In this document: positions 1 through 9,700 of the stretch, in pieces
How positions within the stretch are numbered: position 1 is the first letter of the stretch
Layout: each line of letters starts with the position of its first letter
Assembly: GCA_003573635.1 (NCBI GenBank)
Contig: QUTJ01031741.1
Location: 1-16,462, forward strand
DNA from: Goniomonas avonlea
Taxonomy: Eukaryota > Cryptophyceae > Goniomonadida > Goniomonadaceae
DNA length: 16,462 nucleotides
Direction: 5' to 3'
Notes under the pieces: model-generated
Databases searched by the model: none
Told to the model about the DNA's origin: nothing
Seen by the model: only the letters and a program-made list of their open reading frames with translations
Position numbers and translations under genes: made by a program

Positions 1-102
1 GAGGGACGAGGGAGGGACGAGGGAGGGACGAGGGAGGGACGACTGAGGGACGAGGGAGGGACGACTGAGGGATGAGGGAGGGGCGACTGAGGGATGAGGG
101 AG
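1..102. repeat. Purine-rich minisatellite in an intron of the minus gene
   Basis: About four 11-bp units of gggagggacga, then a 22-bp variant unit (ctgagggacgagggaggg plus acga) repeated about 2.5 times. It lies just downstream of the exon 6 donor at 117, so it is intronic. On the gene's sense strand it is C/T-rich and each 22-bp unit contains ccctcag. It is cut by the window edge. Confidence 0.85.
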
Positions 103-117
103 TAAACCGCAGCGCAC

Positions 118-321
118 CTCCGCCAGCCCCAAGAATCCAGGTGGAAAACTGCGCCGACGTGATGGTCTGGGCCACGGAGCAGTGCACCGTCGGACGCAGG
201 GCTGCTTGCGAGGAAGCGCTGTTCACGAGGAGAGTGGCAACGACGATGTTGGTGCCTGCCGCAGCCGACTGTCCGGTGCCCAGGGTGAGAACGAGCGTGC
301 CCGAAGTCTGGGTCCAAGCAC
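118..321 (-). CDS. Minus gene exon 6: second half of repeat 5
   Basis: Joining exon 5 to this exon gives G-A-W-T-Q-T-S-G-T-L-V-L-T-L, exactly the expected continuation of the repeat. It ends W-I-L-G-A-G-G at the phase 1 donor GTGCGC (117 downward). The acceptor is ...caaccag. The gene continues beyond the left edge. Confidence 0.78.
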
Positions 322-3046
322 CTGGTTGGGGCAATTAGCTTGTGGGACATTGAGGGATGGAGGGGGGGAGAGAGAGGAAAGGAGAGGGAGGGGGGGCAAG
401 AGAGAGAGAGGGAGCGGAGAGGGAGAATGGGAGGAGAGGGAGAGGAGCGCGGGGTGGGGTGAGGGAGGGGGAGCGAGAGAGAGGGAGAGAGGAGGGAGAG
501 AGAGAGGGAGAGAGCGTGAGGGAGGGGTTTGACCATTGTTCCCTTCGATCGAGGAAACACACGTGGATGAACGGCAGTGCGAAGTGACATGAGCGCACCT
601 CGCATGGCATCCCCATTGACGTGAAACTTGTGGGAGTCTGCTCCCGTGAGGGCCAGGCTGCCAGTGGACGCCGTGGCAGTGCCAGTGAGGCCAGTGATTG
701 TGATGCCCTGGTTGGCGATGAACGGCTGGCTCGGGTTGAGGGTGAACGTGACCGTGTTTGCTGCAGAGGTTACGATGGAGGACTCGCCGACCGAAATAGA
801 GCTCCAGGTCGCTGGATTCTCGTGTCAGTCACGTTGGGCACGCCTCGCATAACATCTCAGATTGAGTCGTTGGCAGTGTGAATCACGTGGCGCCTGAGCA
901 ACCGATTCACATCCTCGTCTTGGGAAGAAGATGTGAATGCATCATGGGAAACCTCCTCCAGGATTGGTATCGCGATGCACCAGGGCACCAGATGCGATGG
1001 CGTACCCTTGGGCGTGCAAAGGACACGTCTCGGAGTTCCTGAGCCACCACAACATCCAGCCCCCCCAAACTAAAACTCACGAATTACTTCCGACCTGTGT
1101 GCCTCTCCCCTCCCTCTCTTGCTCCTCCCGCGTGTAACTCACCTGTGCCTCCCAGAACAGCGCTCAGTGGCACTGTTAGCATCGGCACGGGCCCTCCACT
1201 CGACAGCGTCGGGGTCACCGCAGGCTGTGGTGCAGCAGGATTGGTCAAGGTGATCGCCACAATCGCATTCGTGGTGGTGAACAGCACATGCCCGGTGTCG
1301 ATAGTGAGAACCAGCACGCCTGTGCTTTGCGTCCAGGAGCCTTGCGCCCCAACCCCGTTCAAGACGAACTTGCCAGCATCCGAGTCGGTGAGGGTCAACG
1401 ACGTCGCAGTGGTCTGACTCCCGGTGAGGCCCGAGAATGTGATGGTCTGAGTCTGGCTGAGGGTCACGCTGGGCTTGAGCGTGAAGGTCAGCACGTTGGA
1501 CGCCCCGTTGGCCAGGTTGCTCTCGTGCACCACTGTCGTGACCCAGTACCCTGGGGATGATGTTACTGCACGCCTCACCAATGTGTACTAATTGCTCCAA
1601 GACACACCTCCACCAGCACCGAGAACAGCAACCGGAAACGAAGTGGCAGCCACTGCCTGAGGACCAGGAGCGGCCACGATCGGCATCTTGGCAGCCTGTG
1701 CTGAAGTCGGGTTCTGCAACGTAATCGAAAATACAGTGTTGGCGGAGGACAGCACGGTCTGGCCCGAGGCGACGATGAGTGCGAGGGTTCCGACGTTTGA
1801 CCAGCTTGCAGCGGAAGCAAATACGGCAGAGTTCGTTCCTGACAGAGTGAGGGAGGATGTAGAGCCTGTCTGGCTGCCACTCAGCCCGGTGATGCTCAGA
1901 GTTTGCGCGGGGCCAAGAGGGACCGTGGGTCGAAGGGTGAACGTGAGGGTGTTTGTGGCGCTTGCTGTGACAGAACTCTCTGATATGAGGGCTACTGACC
2001 AGCGTCCTGGAGGCAACGTGTCACACGCGTCAGGGTCGAAGATCACACGGACCTGAGCCTCCGAACACGGGCGTGCTCAAGGTCTGAGCCATGAGGATTT
2101 TGTTTCCGGAGGCGGAGACCGTAGGTGTGACAGCCACTTGGCCAGTGTATGGATTCCGCAAGGCCACCGAAAACACGGTGCTGGAGTCCGTTGGTACGAC
2201 CTGGCTACTATGCAGCGTGAATACGAGTGTTCCCGTTTCCTTTGTCCAAGCCACCGTCGATGTGGCACCGTTCACCGCGAACTTGGGAGCGTCCGTGCCA
2301 GACACTGGGATTGAGGTCGCAGTGACACTTTCCGATCCAGTCAAACCAGATATTGTGAACGTGTTGGTCTGAACCAGCTCGATGCTGGGGACAAGAGTAA
2401 AGGTCAGCGTGGTGAAGGCTCCGTTGGCTTGCGAGCTCTCGTGAACCACTCTCGTCTTCCAGTATCCTGAGGGAAAAAACAGTCAGACGATAATATAGCC
2501 AACACCAGCTCTCAAAATGGCTCGAAAACGTTGCAACTCACCGCCCCCAGCACCTAAAATAGCGTTCGGAAATGTGACAGCAGAAATGCCAGTAGCCGAG
2601 ATGGTGGGCAGTACTGCAGCTTGCGCAAATGCCTGATTCTGAAGAGTGACGGAAACAATAGTATCAGAGTCAGTCGGCATTGTTTGCCCTGTGTGGATCG
2701 TCAAGATCAATGTTCCGGTGTCCTGCGTCCAAGCCCCGAGAGACGTCACACCGCCCACGGCGAACTTTGATGCGTGCGTTCTTCCCAGTCCAATAGAAGA
2801 CGCGCTCGTAGTCTGAGTTCCTGTCATACCGGACACTGTTACAGCTTGGTTCTGTGAGAGTTCCAGGCTCGGTCTGAGAGTGAATGTGATTGTGTTCAAG
2901 TTCCCAGGAGTGATATCGCTTTCAGTCACAGTCATCACAGTAAAAGATTGACAGTCGCCCTGACAGAACAACATCGCGAGCAACCCTAGAACCCATGAGG
3001 TCCTAAGAAGTCTGTACTGCGAGTTCCATCTGACATGAGGCACCAT
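118..3046 (-). CDS. Secreted giant tandem-repeat protein, 5' part of gene (6 exons, runs off the left edge)
   Basis: Gene model on the minus strand, exons 3046-2542, 2466-2053, 2006-1608, 1550-1143, 811-599 and 321-118, giving 714 codons before the window ends. All five joins use GT and AG ends and are phase 1, and each join restores the repeat consensus. The protein starts with a signal peptide and continues with five repeats of about 133-139 residues. Each has W near the start, E-S-S or E-S-D, N-T-x-T-F-T-L, a T-I-S-G-L-T-G-like core, a W-T-Q/W-T-K block, V-F-S-V-x-L-x-N-P and a V-L-G-A-G-G or G-G-T linker. No transmembrane segment or catalytic motif is visible; I infer a secreted or surface structural/adhesive role. 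The start ATG at 3046 is preferred because it directly precedes the hydrophobic stretch. The repeat family is the same as in the divergent plus-strand gene, but four of the five repeats carry a longer K-F-x-V-x-G segment before the second Trp. Function unknown. Confidence 0.82.
322..598 (-). other. Intron 5 of the minus gene
   Basis: 277-bp GT-AG intron, phase 1, placed between the F-x-V-x-G segment and the W-T-Q block of repeat 5. Most of its length is the GA-rich tract described separately. The open frames through that tract are low-complexity and not coding. Confidence 0.75.
357..529. repeat. GA-rich simple-sequence tract
   Basis: Irregular (GA)n/(GGGA)n purine tract of about 170 bp on the plus strand, i.e. 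polypyrimidine on the sense strand of the minus gene, inside its intron 5. Confidence 0.9.
599..811 (-). CDS. Minus gene exon 5: first half of repeat 5
   Basis: Codes W-S-S-I-S-V-G-E-S-S through N-T-V-T-F-T-L-N-P, ITITGLTGTATA and the segment K-F-H-V-N-G. The acceptor ...aatccag follows a 331-bp intron. The donor GTGCGC at 598 is phase 1. The repeat is split in the middle and continues in exon 6. Confidence 0.78.
812..1142 (-). other. Intron 4 of the minus gene
   Basis: 331-bp GT-AG intron (GTGAGT...AATCCAG), phase 1, at the repeat linker. It contains a 9-bp inverted repeat, attcacatc at 905-913 against gatgtgaat at 930-938, with a 16-bp loop. I see no conserved coding sequence in it. Confidence 0.7.
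1143..1550 (-). CDS. Minus gene exon 4: repeat 4
   Basis: One repeat in 408 bp (136 codons), phase 1 at both ends. The acceptor ...ccccag restores G-G-G-Y-W. The exon contains VVHESNLANG, TITFSGLTGSQT and GSWTQSTGVLVLTI, and ends VLGGTG at the donor GTGAGT. Confidence 0.85.
1608..2006 (-). CDS. Minus gene exon 3: repeat 3
   Basis: One repeat in 399 bp (133 codons), phase 1 at both ends. The acceptor ...cctccag restores G-G-S-G-R-W, matching the G-S-G-R linker seen in the plus gene near 7650. The donor is GTGTGT. The middle of the repeat is short (F-A-S-A-A-S-W-S-N), lacking the K-F-x-V-x-G insertion of its neighbours. Confidence 0.85.
2053..2466 (-). CDS. Minus gene exon 2: repeat 2
   Basis: One complete repeat in one exon of 414 bp (138 codons), phase 1 at both ends. 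The join to exon 1 makes G-A-G-G-G-Y-W. The acceptor is ...ccctcag and the donor GTCCGT. The repeat contains VHESSQANGA and ends VFGGSG. Confidence 0.85.
2542..3046 (-). CDS. Minus gene exon 1: signal peptide plus repeat 1
   Basis: ATG at 3046-3044. Residues 1 to about 33 form a signal peptide with Arg residues followed by the hydrophobic core WVLGLLAMLFC. Repeat 1 follows, from FTVMTVTESD to ILGAGG. The exon ends phase 1 at the donor GTGAGT (2541 downward). Upstream in-frame sequence stays open to about 3070 but has no ATG before 3046. Confidence 0.85.
2948..3046 (-). other. Signal peptide of the minus gene
   Basis: An n-region with several Arg residues, an h-region WVLGLLAMLF, and a likely cleavage zone around C-Q-G-D-C-Q-S, judged by eye. 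It implies entry into the secretory pathway. The exact cleavage site is uncertain. Confidence 0.75.
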
Positions 3047-3300
3047 CTGGCCCGCCCAAAAACCAGACAACCGACCACTGCGAAAGCTTCCCAGCCAACA
3101 GTTAGGTACTTGCTAGGCAAGCATTGATTTGAATATAAAATACTCAAGATAGATAGATGTCTGGTATCCATCATCTGATCTGGCAAAGGCGATGGTGATG
3201 GCCCTGGTGATCGCCACCCAAACAGCCCGTTTGTTCAGTTCTGACGTCGTGCTTGGACGAGACTGCTTGTCCATTTTTTTACTAGTACTCGTGACCCTGC
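3047..3300. promoter_or_regulatory. Short shared intergenic region between divergent genes
   Basis: Only 254 bp separate the two start codons, so both 5' UTRs and both core promoters should lie here. It has a TATA-like box at 3134-3140, a GATA-rich run near 3147-3160 (agatagatagat), and a CRE-like tgacgtc near 3242. These motifs are seen; their use is inference. An ATG at 3192 in another frame opens a 75-codon ORF overlapping the plus-gene start. Confidence 0.55.
3134..3140 (+). promoter_or_regulatory. TATA-like box
   Basis: TATAAAA on the plus strand, 161 bp upstream of the plus-gene ATG. If used, transcription would start near 3165 and give a 5' UTR of about 135 nt. A chance match in AT-rich spacer is possible. 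Confidence 0.35.
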
Positions 3301-3372
3301 ATGTCTCTCAGCTCCTGTGCTTCGCTCAGGCACTTTGTCTGTGCAATCATTCTCCTGCATCAAACAGAGGCA
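3301..3372 (+). other. Signal peptide of the plus gene
   Basis: Arg/His before the hydrophobic core FVCAIILL, then a polar c-region ending T-E-A before I-V-W, where the first repeat begins. Assigned by eye. Confidence 0.75.
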
Positions 3373-3778
3373 ATCGTTTGGACAACCGCATCAATTTCCG
3401 AGTCCACCCAAGTCAATAATGCTGACGACAACTTGTTGACATTGAAGATTACTTCAGATGAAACTCTTGTTGCAGGAACTGTCGTTGCCGTCGCTGGTCT
3501 CACTATGACAGGAACGAGCGATTCCTTGGCTTTGCCTGTTTCTGGCACACACGCCAGCATTTTCGGTAGCACAGGTTCCTGGACGCAACTCACTGGCCAG
3601 CTGTTGATTACTGTCGCTGCTGGACAGTCGGTCCCTGCAGCTACCGAATCGACCTTTGCAATTACTGTCACCAATCCCTCGACTGCCCAGGCAGCTGTGG
3701 CCCCGACCTTTTCAGCCACTGGGGGCAGCACTATCGTCGCAACAGTTGCGACCAGCGGCCGTGTGCTAGGAGGAACGG
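3301..3778 (+). CDS. Plus gene exon 1: signal peptide plus first repeat
   Basis: ATG at 3301. Residues 1-24 are the signal peptide, then IVWTTASISEST opens the first repeat, which ends V-L-G-G-T-G at the phase 1 donor GTGCGT (3779). An upstream ATG at 3192 lies in a different frame and gives a hydrophobic but non-repeat peptide, so it was not chosen. Confidence 0.82.
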
Positions 3779-6700
3779 GTGCGTTTTGATCCGTGACATC
3801 TCCGTGACACCTTAATGCTAAAGACTTCTTTTATGCAGGTTCATGGACGACTGCCAAAATTGGTGAGACCTCGGTCATGACGGGTGCTGCCAACACTATC
3901 ACCGTCACCCTCAGTCCCTTGGTCGACCTCATGTCTTCAGGCACCGTGACGATTGATGGGCTCACGGGTTCGCAAACAACAGGCATTGCAGCCACTCTCA
4001 CACTGGGCGGCCCGGATTCCAGCAAGTTCTCAGGTGCGCCTCGAACTATTTCCAATGTCCCTTCACGAAATGGATGGATTGTTTCTCACTTAGTTCCTGC
4101 AGCCACGTGGACACAAAATACAGGAACGATTGTCCTTACAATAGCCTCTGGCAAGACAGTGGCAGCGGGAGCGCATTCTGTTTTCACCTTCGACTTGATA
4201 AATGCCGCAGCAGCTAAGGTGTGTCACGACTTCGTAGGCAGAGATATTGGAATTTGCCTGCTGCTCTCCCTAGTTGAGAGGCTTCTGGTCAGGCATATAG
4301 AGCAAAGCACATTTTTTGTCTGAACCATTGTGTTCAACCCAGCATCAGATTCGTCAAAACCAGTTCTTTCTCGTAAGACTGTTCCCTGGCCCAGAGCAGA
4401 ACCAACTTAAATGTATAACTAATAATACCTTATGAGTTGTGCCCAACAGGCGCGCGGTGAACCACTCTTGGCGAACCAGCCTATCAACTGTGCCATTGCC
4501 TTCCTGTCTGAGTTCCGACGACTGCCAACAGGGCGCAGTGATCCCCACTGTGGTGGGGTCAGGGTCCAACAACGCGTTGCTACCATTGGCCAAGTTTGAC
4601 GTTGGTGCTCTTGGTGCCGGGGGAGGTAGGTCTGCCATTCAGCCAGCGCCCTGTGCTCACGCGAAACGCAGGTTTCTGGTCAACAGCGTCTGTGACAGAG
4701 GCTAGCACATCCAACGGCGCCGTGAACACCCTGACGGTCCGACTGACTCCGTCCGTCGCCATCTCCGGAGGTGCCAGCAACAAGGTTACAATCGCGGGGT
4801 TGACAGGGACGTTGACTAGCGCCTCTAGTCTATCCGTCAGCGGCACGAGTGCTGCCGTGTTTGGCAGCACCGGCAGCTGGACGCAGAACACAGGGACGCT
4901 CGTGCTCACGGTTGGCTCCGGGCACAGCGTTGCAGCAAGCGCCGACCTGGTGTTTTCCTTCAGCGTCGTCAACAAGTGCTTGGCGCAGGTGACTGCTTGG
5001 GCTGTTTGCGCTCGCATGCATGTGACTTAGCACTCGCATGCATGTGACAGCTTGCGCTCTTTGCACGGATAATGATCAGAATTTCAATTGATTACAAAAC
5101 TGTGGAACCAGTTTAAGCTGTCGCCCCCCTGTAGCTTGCATTTCGAAACGCGCGCGTTCAGCGCGGAATGACACAGTTTCAGGCGGCCGTGTCGCCGACA
5201 GTCTCCAGCGATGAAGTAAAGATTGGCCCCCGGATTACGGCCCCCATCCTGCGCGGTCAAGGGACCTGGCTGACCCTCAATGTTGGGGAGTCATCTCTCA
5301 GCGCTGGTTCGGCCAACACCCTCACGTGCACGCTCAACCCCGCGGTCACCTTGCCTGCTGGAACTGTCGTCTCTATCGCTGGCCTGACCGGAACTCAGAC
5401 CGCGACTACTGCCAACCTCCGTATTTTTTCAACGGATCGCGCCCTGTTTGGATACACCGCGTCGTGGACCCAGAGCACAGGCCAGCTCTTGCTGACGTTG
5501 GAGCAGAGTCGCACGCTGATGTCCAACACGAACTCTGTGTTTGCGGTGGTACTCACGAACAGTGCCACGAGGCAGGGTGGTGTGACTCCGATTGCTGAGA
5601 CTGCAAGTGTTCCTCGTGCGGTGTTCAATGCGCCAGTCCTCGGTGCTGGCTGGCTCACGGCAACGTCCGCAGAGTCAGCGCAGTCGGCGTGCGGGGCCAA
5701 CACCCTCACCTTCACGTTCAAACCTAGTGCCGCCCTTGGGGCGACAAGCGTCATCACCATTTCTGGGCTCACAGGCGCACAAACGGCGACGTCGACCACT
5801 TTGACCGTCGCCGGAAGCTCTGCCACGTTTGGATCCACAGGTGCCTGGGACGCCGCAGCGGGGACACTCAAGGTCACAGTAGCGCCATCGCAGACTGTCC
5901 CAAGCGGCAGTGACACTTCCATCACGATCGTCCTTGAGAACCCCGACACCGGCCAGACTGCGGTCGTCCCGACCATCTCGTCGTCCGGTGTTGCGACGGC
6001 AGCTCAAGCAATGTCCACTGCAGTCCTCGGCGGGATATCAGCATGGGTGACCAAGACCATCGCTGAAAGCAGCGCAGCCACCGACGCGTCCAACACCCTC
6101 ACCCTCACCATACGCCCAAGCGTGGCTATCAAGGCTGGCCGCTCCCTAACCATAGGAGGCCTGACAGGATCGCAAACGCTTGACGCGACAAGCTGCCCGT
6201 TCCTGCCCATTTCAGGCGAGCACGCTGGTGTTGTGGGGAGCACGGGATCCTGGACCCAGTCGACTGGAACTTTGGTGTTGACGATTGCAACGGGCCAGCA
6301 ACTGTTCTCCTTGACAGACACGGTGCTGTCGTTTGTCCTGAGGAACCGCGTCACAGCGCAAGGCGCCGTGACCCCAACGATCTCAGCGGCGGCACCGCAG
6401 GTCGTGGTGGGCGCGCCAATGAGTTCCGGCGTGTTGGGAGCCGGCGGAGGGTACTGGGTGACGTCCACTGTGTCCGAGAGCTCGCCGGCAGCCTGTGTTC
6501 TGAACACCTTGACTGTCACTCTTCGACCGAGCAGGGCCATGGTTGCGACCGACACGGTTACACTGTCGGGGCTCTTGGGAACTGGAACAGCAAGTGCAGC
6601 GGCGCTGGAGGTTGCTGGGCCAGATGCGACAAAGTTTGGTAGCTCGGGCGCGTGGACCCAAAACACTGGAGACCTTGTGCTCACAGTAGCTGTGGGCATG

Positions 6701-9700
6701 ACGTTGGCGTCGACCACCGACGCCTCCATCCGATTTGCGCTGCTGAATCCAACGAGTGGCGCTGCTGCCAAGGTTGGCACCGTCAGAGGGGCGGGTACGC
6801 TCATTGCGTCTCGCCCGCTGAGTGTGGGAGTTCTTGGCGGGACGGCGGCCTGGACCACGGCCACGGTTGGTGAGAGTTCGACCGCCATCTCGGCTGCCAA
6901 CACGCTCACGTTTACCATCAGGCCTGGGGTGGGTTTGAGTCCCGGGCAGGTGGTGACCCTGAGTGGGATCTTAGCGAGCGCGACCTCCACGAGTGTGCTT
7001 CGTGTGGGCGGGGCCAATGCTGGCGTGTTCGGGAGGTCTGGCGCGTGGAGCATGGCCACAGGCAGTCTGACGCTGACGATTGCACCGACGTGCAGTGTGG
7101 GGTCCGGCGTGAACACCGTGTTCAGTGTTGTCTTGACGAACCCAAGCGCTCCCAACGGGAGGGGGGTGTTTCCGACGATTTCTTCGCCTGTTGGGCTTCA
7201 GTCGGTTGCGGCTGCGGTTTTTTCAGGTGGTGTCCTGGGCGGCGGAGGCGAATATTGGCTGACAGGTGTTGTCAGCGAGTCATCGTCCACCAACTCTGCC
7301 CTCAACACGCTGACCTTCACCGTCAAGCCAACTCTGGAACTGGTCGCCGGTCGCACCGTCACCGTCTCAGATTTGGGAGGCAGCCAGACACCAGACAACC
7401 AGTACTTAAAGCTCGTCGGGGGGGATCACGCTGCTTCCTTTGGCAGCACGGCCGCCTGGCTCAATGCTGGCTCCCTCGTGCTGACAGTGGCCAAAGGTCA
7501 CAAAGTGGTCTCGACCGCAGATACCGTGTTTCAAGTCGCGTTGGTGAATCCGAGTGCCGGGCAGTCACCGCCTCTTCCGCTAGTGTCCGCAGCGTCGCTC
7601 CCGCAAGTGCCTGCCGCGGTAGCTCCCATGCCGATGAGCGCGCGCGTTTTGGGAGGCAGTGGAAGGTTTGTCATGTACAGCGTTGGAGAGAGCTCGGTGT
7701 CAACAGGGGCTGCGAATACCTTGAGCTTCACCCTGCAGCCCTCAGCGGCGATACGCTCGGGCCAATTGACAATTTCAGGCCTCACAGGCAGTCAAACGGC
7801 GACTGTCACTTCGTGCCCATGGCTGCCGGTTGGGGGCACCGATGCTGCGCTGTTCGGCCGCACTGGGGCGTGGACACAGGACACAGGGACACTCGTCCTC
7901 GCAGTGGCCAGTGGTGTCGGTGTACCCGGTGGCGTTGACACAACCTTCTCTGTGGTCCTGACAAACAGGGCCAACTCGCAGAGCGCTGTGTTCCCCGAGG
8001 TTTCCTCTGCGGGACCATGGCCCATTCCCTCTGCCCGAGCTCCAGCTGGAGTGTTAGGCGCGGGCGGCGGGTTTTGGCTTGTGGCCACGGTGTTCGAAGG
8101 CTCGACCACGGCCACTGATGCCAACCTCGTCACCGTAACTCTGCGACCGTCGGTGCTTTTGCCTGTTTCCGCCACGGTGTCAGTGTCCGGCTTGACCGGC
8201 AGCGCGACCGTCCTGGCTCCTGCGCTGGTTGGCAGTGGTGCCGCCCTGTTCGGAAGCACGTGCTCCTGGAGTCAGGGCGTGGGGGCGTTGGTGCTGACCG
8301 TGACCACTGGCAGCGTACCATCGACATCAAATACAGTCATCGCCTTCACCCTGGCGAATCCTGCGTTTCAGACCGCGGTCGTGCCGACGATATCTGGCTC
8401 AGGGCCGCCCATGGCACAAACGTTGAATCCAGCTATTTTGGGTGGGACTGGCTCTTGGATCACGGCGACTGTGTCAGAAGGGACACAGGTCAACGGGGCC
8501 AGCAACGCCCTGTCGTTCACAATCAGACCAAGCGTCACGTTCGCGGCCGGAAGCGACGTCACAATTTCATCACTGGCTGGTGCAGACTCAGCGGTCCTGA
8601 CGGTTGGCGGCACCCATGCAGCTAAGTTCGGGGGCACGGCCAGGTGGACTGGGTCGACAGGGGACCTGGTCCTCACTGTAGCCTCAGGGCAGACACTCTC
8701 AGACATACTCGATACAGTGTTCTCTGTTTCTTTGTTGAACTCTGTCACGGCGCAAAAGGCACGTTGGCCCCGAATCAGCTCTGCCAAGCCGCAGTCGACG
8801 CCTAGCAGGGGCATGGACACGGGTGTCCTTGGAGGAACAGGCCTGTGGAGCGTCAAAGCTGTCACTGAGAGCAACTTCACTCTCGGAGCGGCGAACAACG
8901 TCAGCTTCAGCTTCAAGCCCAGTTTCGATGTTCCTGCTGCCGCGACCGTCGCCATCACCGGTCTGACTGGGAGCGGGACGGCCAGTACAAACACGCTTCC
9001 AGTGACTGGCCTCGACGCAGTTCGATTCGGCTCCACCGCTTCGTGGACTCAGGCCACAGGCACCCTAGTCCTCGTGCTGTCACAAACTCTCCCGGCTGTC
9101 GTGACGACCTCCATTCAGATCACCGTCACCAACCCCGCTGCCCCGCAAGGCGCCCCCATCCCCACAATCTCATCGTCCCCGCCGCAGACTATGGGTCCGG
9201 CTAGAATGGATGCCGGAGTCCTCGGTGCGGGGGGCGGCACCTGGCTCGTCAAGTCTGTGACAGAGTCGACTCAGGCAGCAGGCGTCGTGAACACGCTTAC
9301 CTTCAGGATCAGGCCCAGTGTTGTTCTCGCTGCTTCAGCTACAGTCACTGTTTCAGGCCTTGCTGGTTCGTACATCCCAACGGGAAACATTTCTGTCGCT
9401 GGCCCGTCGGGACAGCAGCTTGGCGGTGTCGCCCTCTGGACCAACAGTGGCCAGCTCACGCTCTCGGTGGCACCAGGCGAGGCGCTGGCGTCAACTGCGG
9501 ACACCGTCTTCTCGGTCGCCCTGGTCAATCCTTGCGGAGGCCAGCCAGCGGTGGCCCCCACTGTCGTTGCATCGGGCCCAGGCAAGGTGCTGAGCGAGAC
9601 TGTGAACGGTGCTGTGTTGGGCAGCACGGGGGCCTGGACAGCAGCGTCCGTGGTGGAGAGCACCGTGTTTCCCAACGCGAGCAACGTGCTCACCTTCACT

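Noticed and set aside
182-587. Plus-strand frames rich in Arg, Glu and Gly
   Set aside because: They read through the GA simple-sequence tract of an intron of the minus gene.
3192-3419. 75-codon ORF as the true N terminus of the plus gene
   Set aside because: Wrong frame relative to the repeats, and no convincing intron connects it. The ATG at 3301 gives a good signal peptide directly before the first repeat.
5168-5182. ATG at 5168 as the start of a separate 2658-codon gene
   Set aside because: Bases 5168-5182 are the end of an intron (acceptor ...tttcag). The frame continues smoothly from exon 5, completing Q-A-A-V-S-P-T-V-S, and this ATG has no signal peptide.
6004-7155. Long antisense open frame (383 codons) opposite the giant exon, with others at 8368-9036, 9271-10104 and 12262-13101
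   Set aside because: They mirror the repeat period of the sense gene and have no signal or domain of their own. GC-rich Ser/Thr/Gly/Val coding on the other strand explains the lack of stops.
7045-7938. 297-codon plus-strand frame within the giant exon
   Set aside because: Its product is Arg/Cys/His-rich with no repeat consensus; it is a shifted-frame shadow of the repeat coding.
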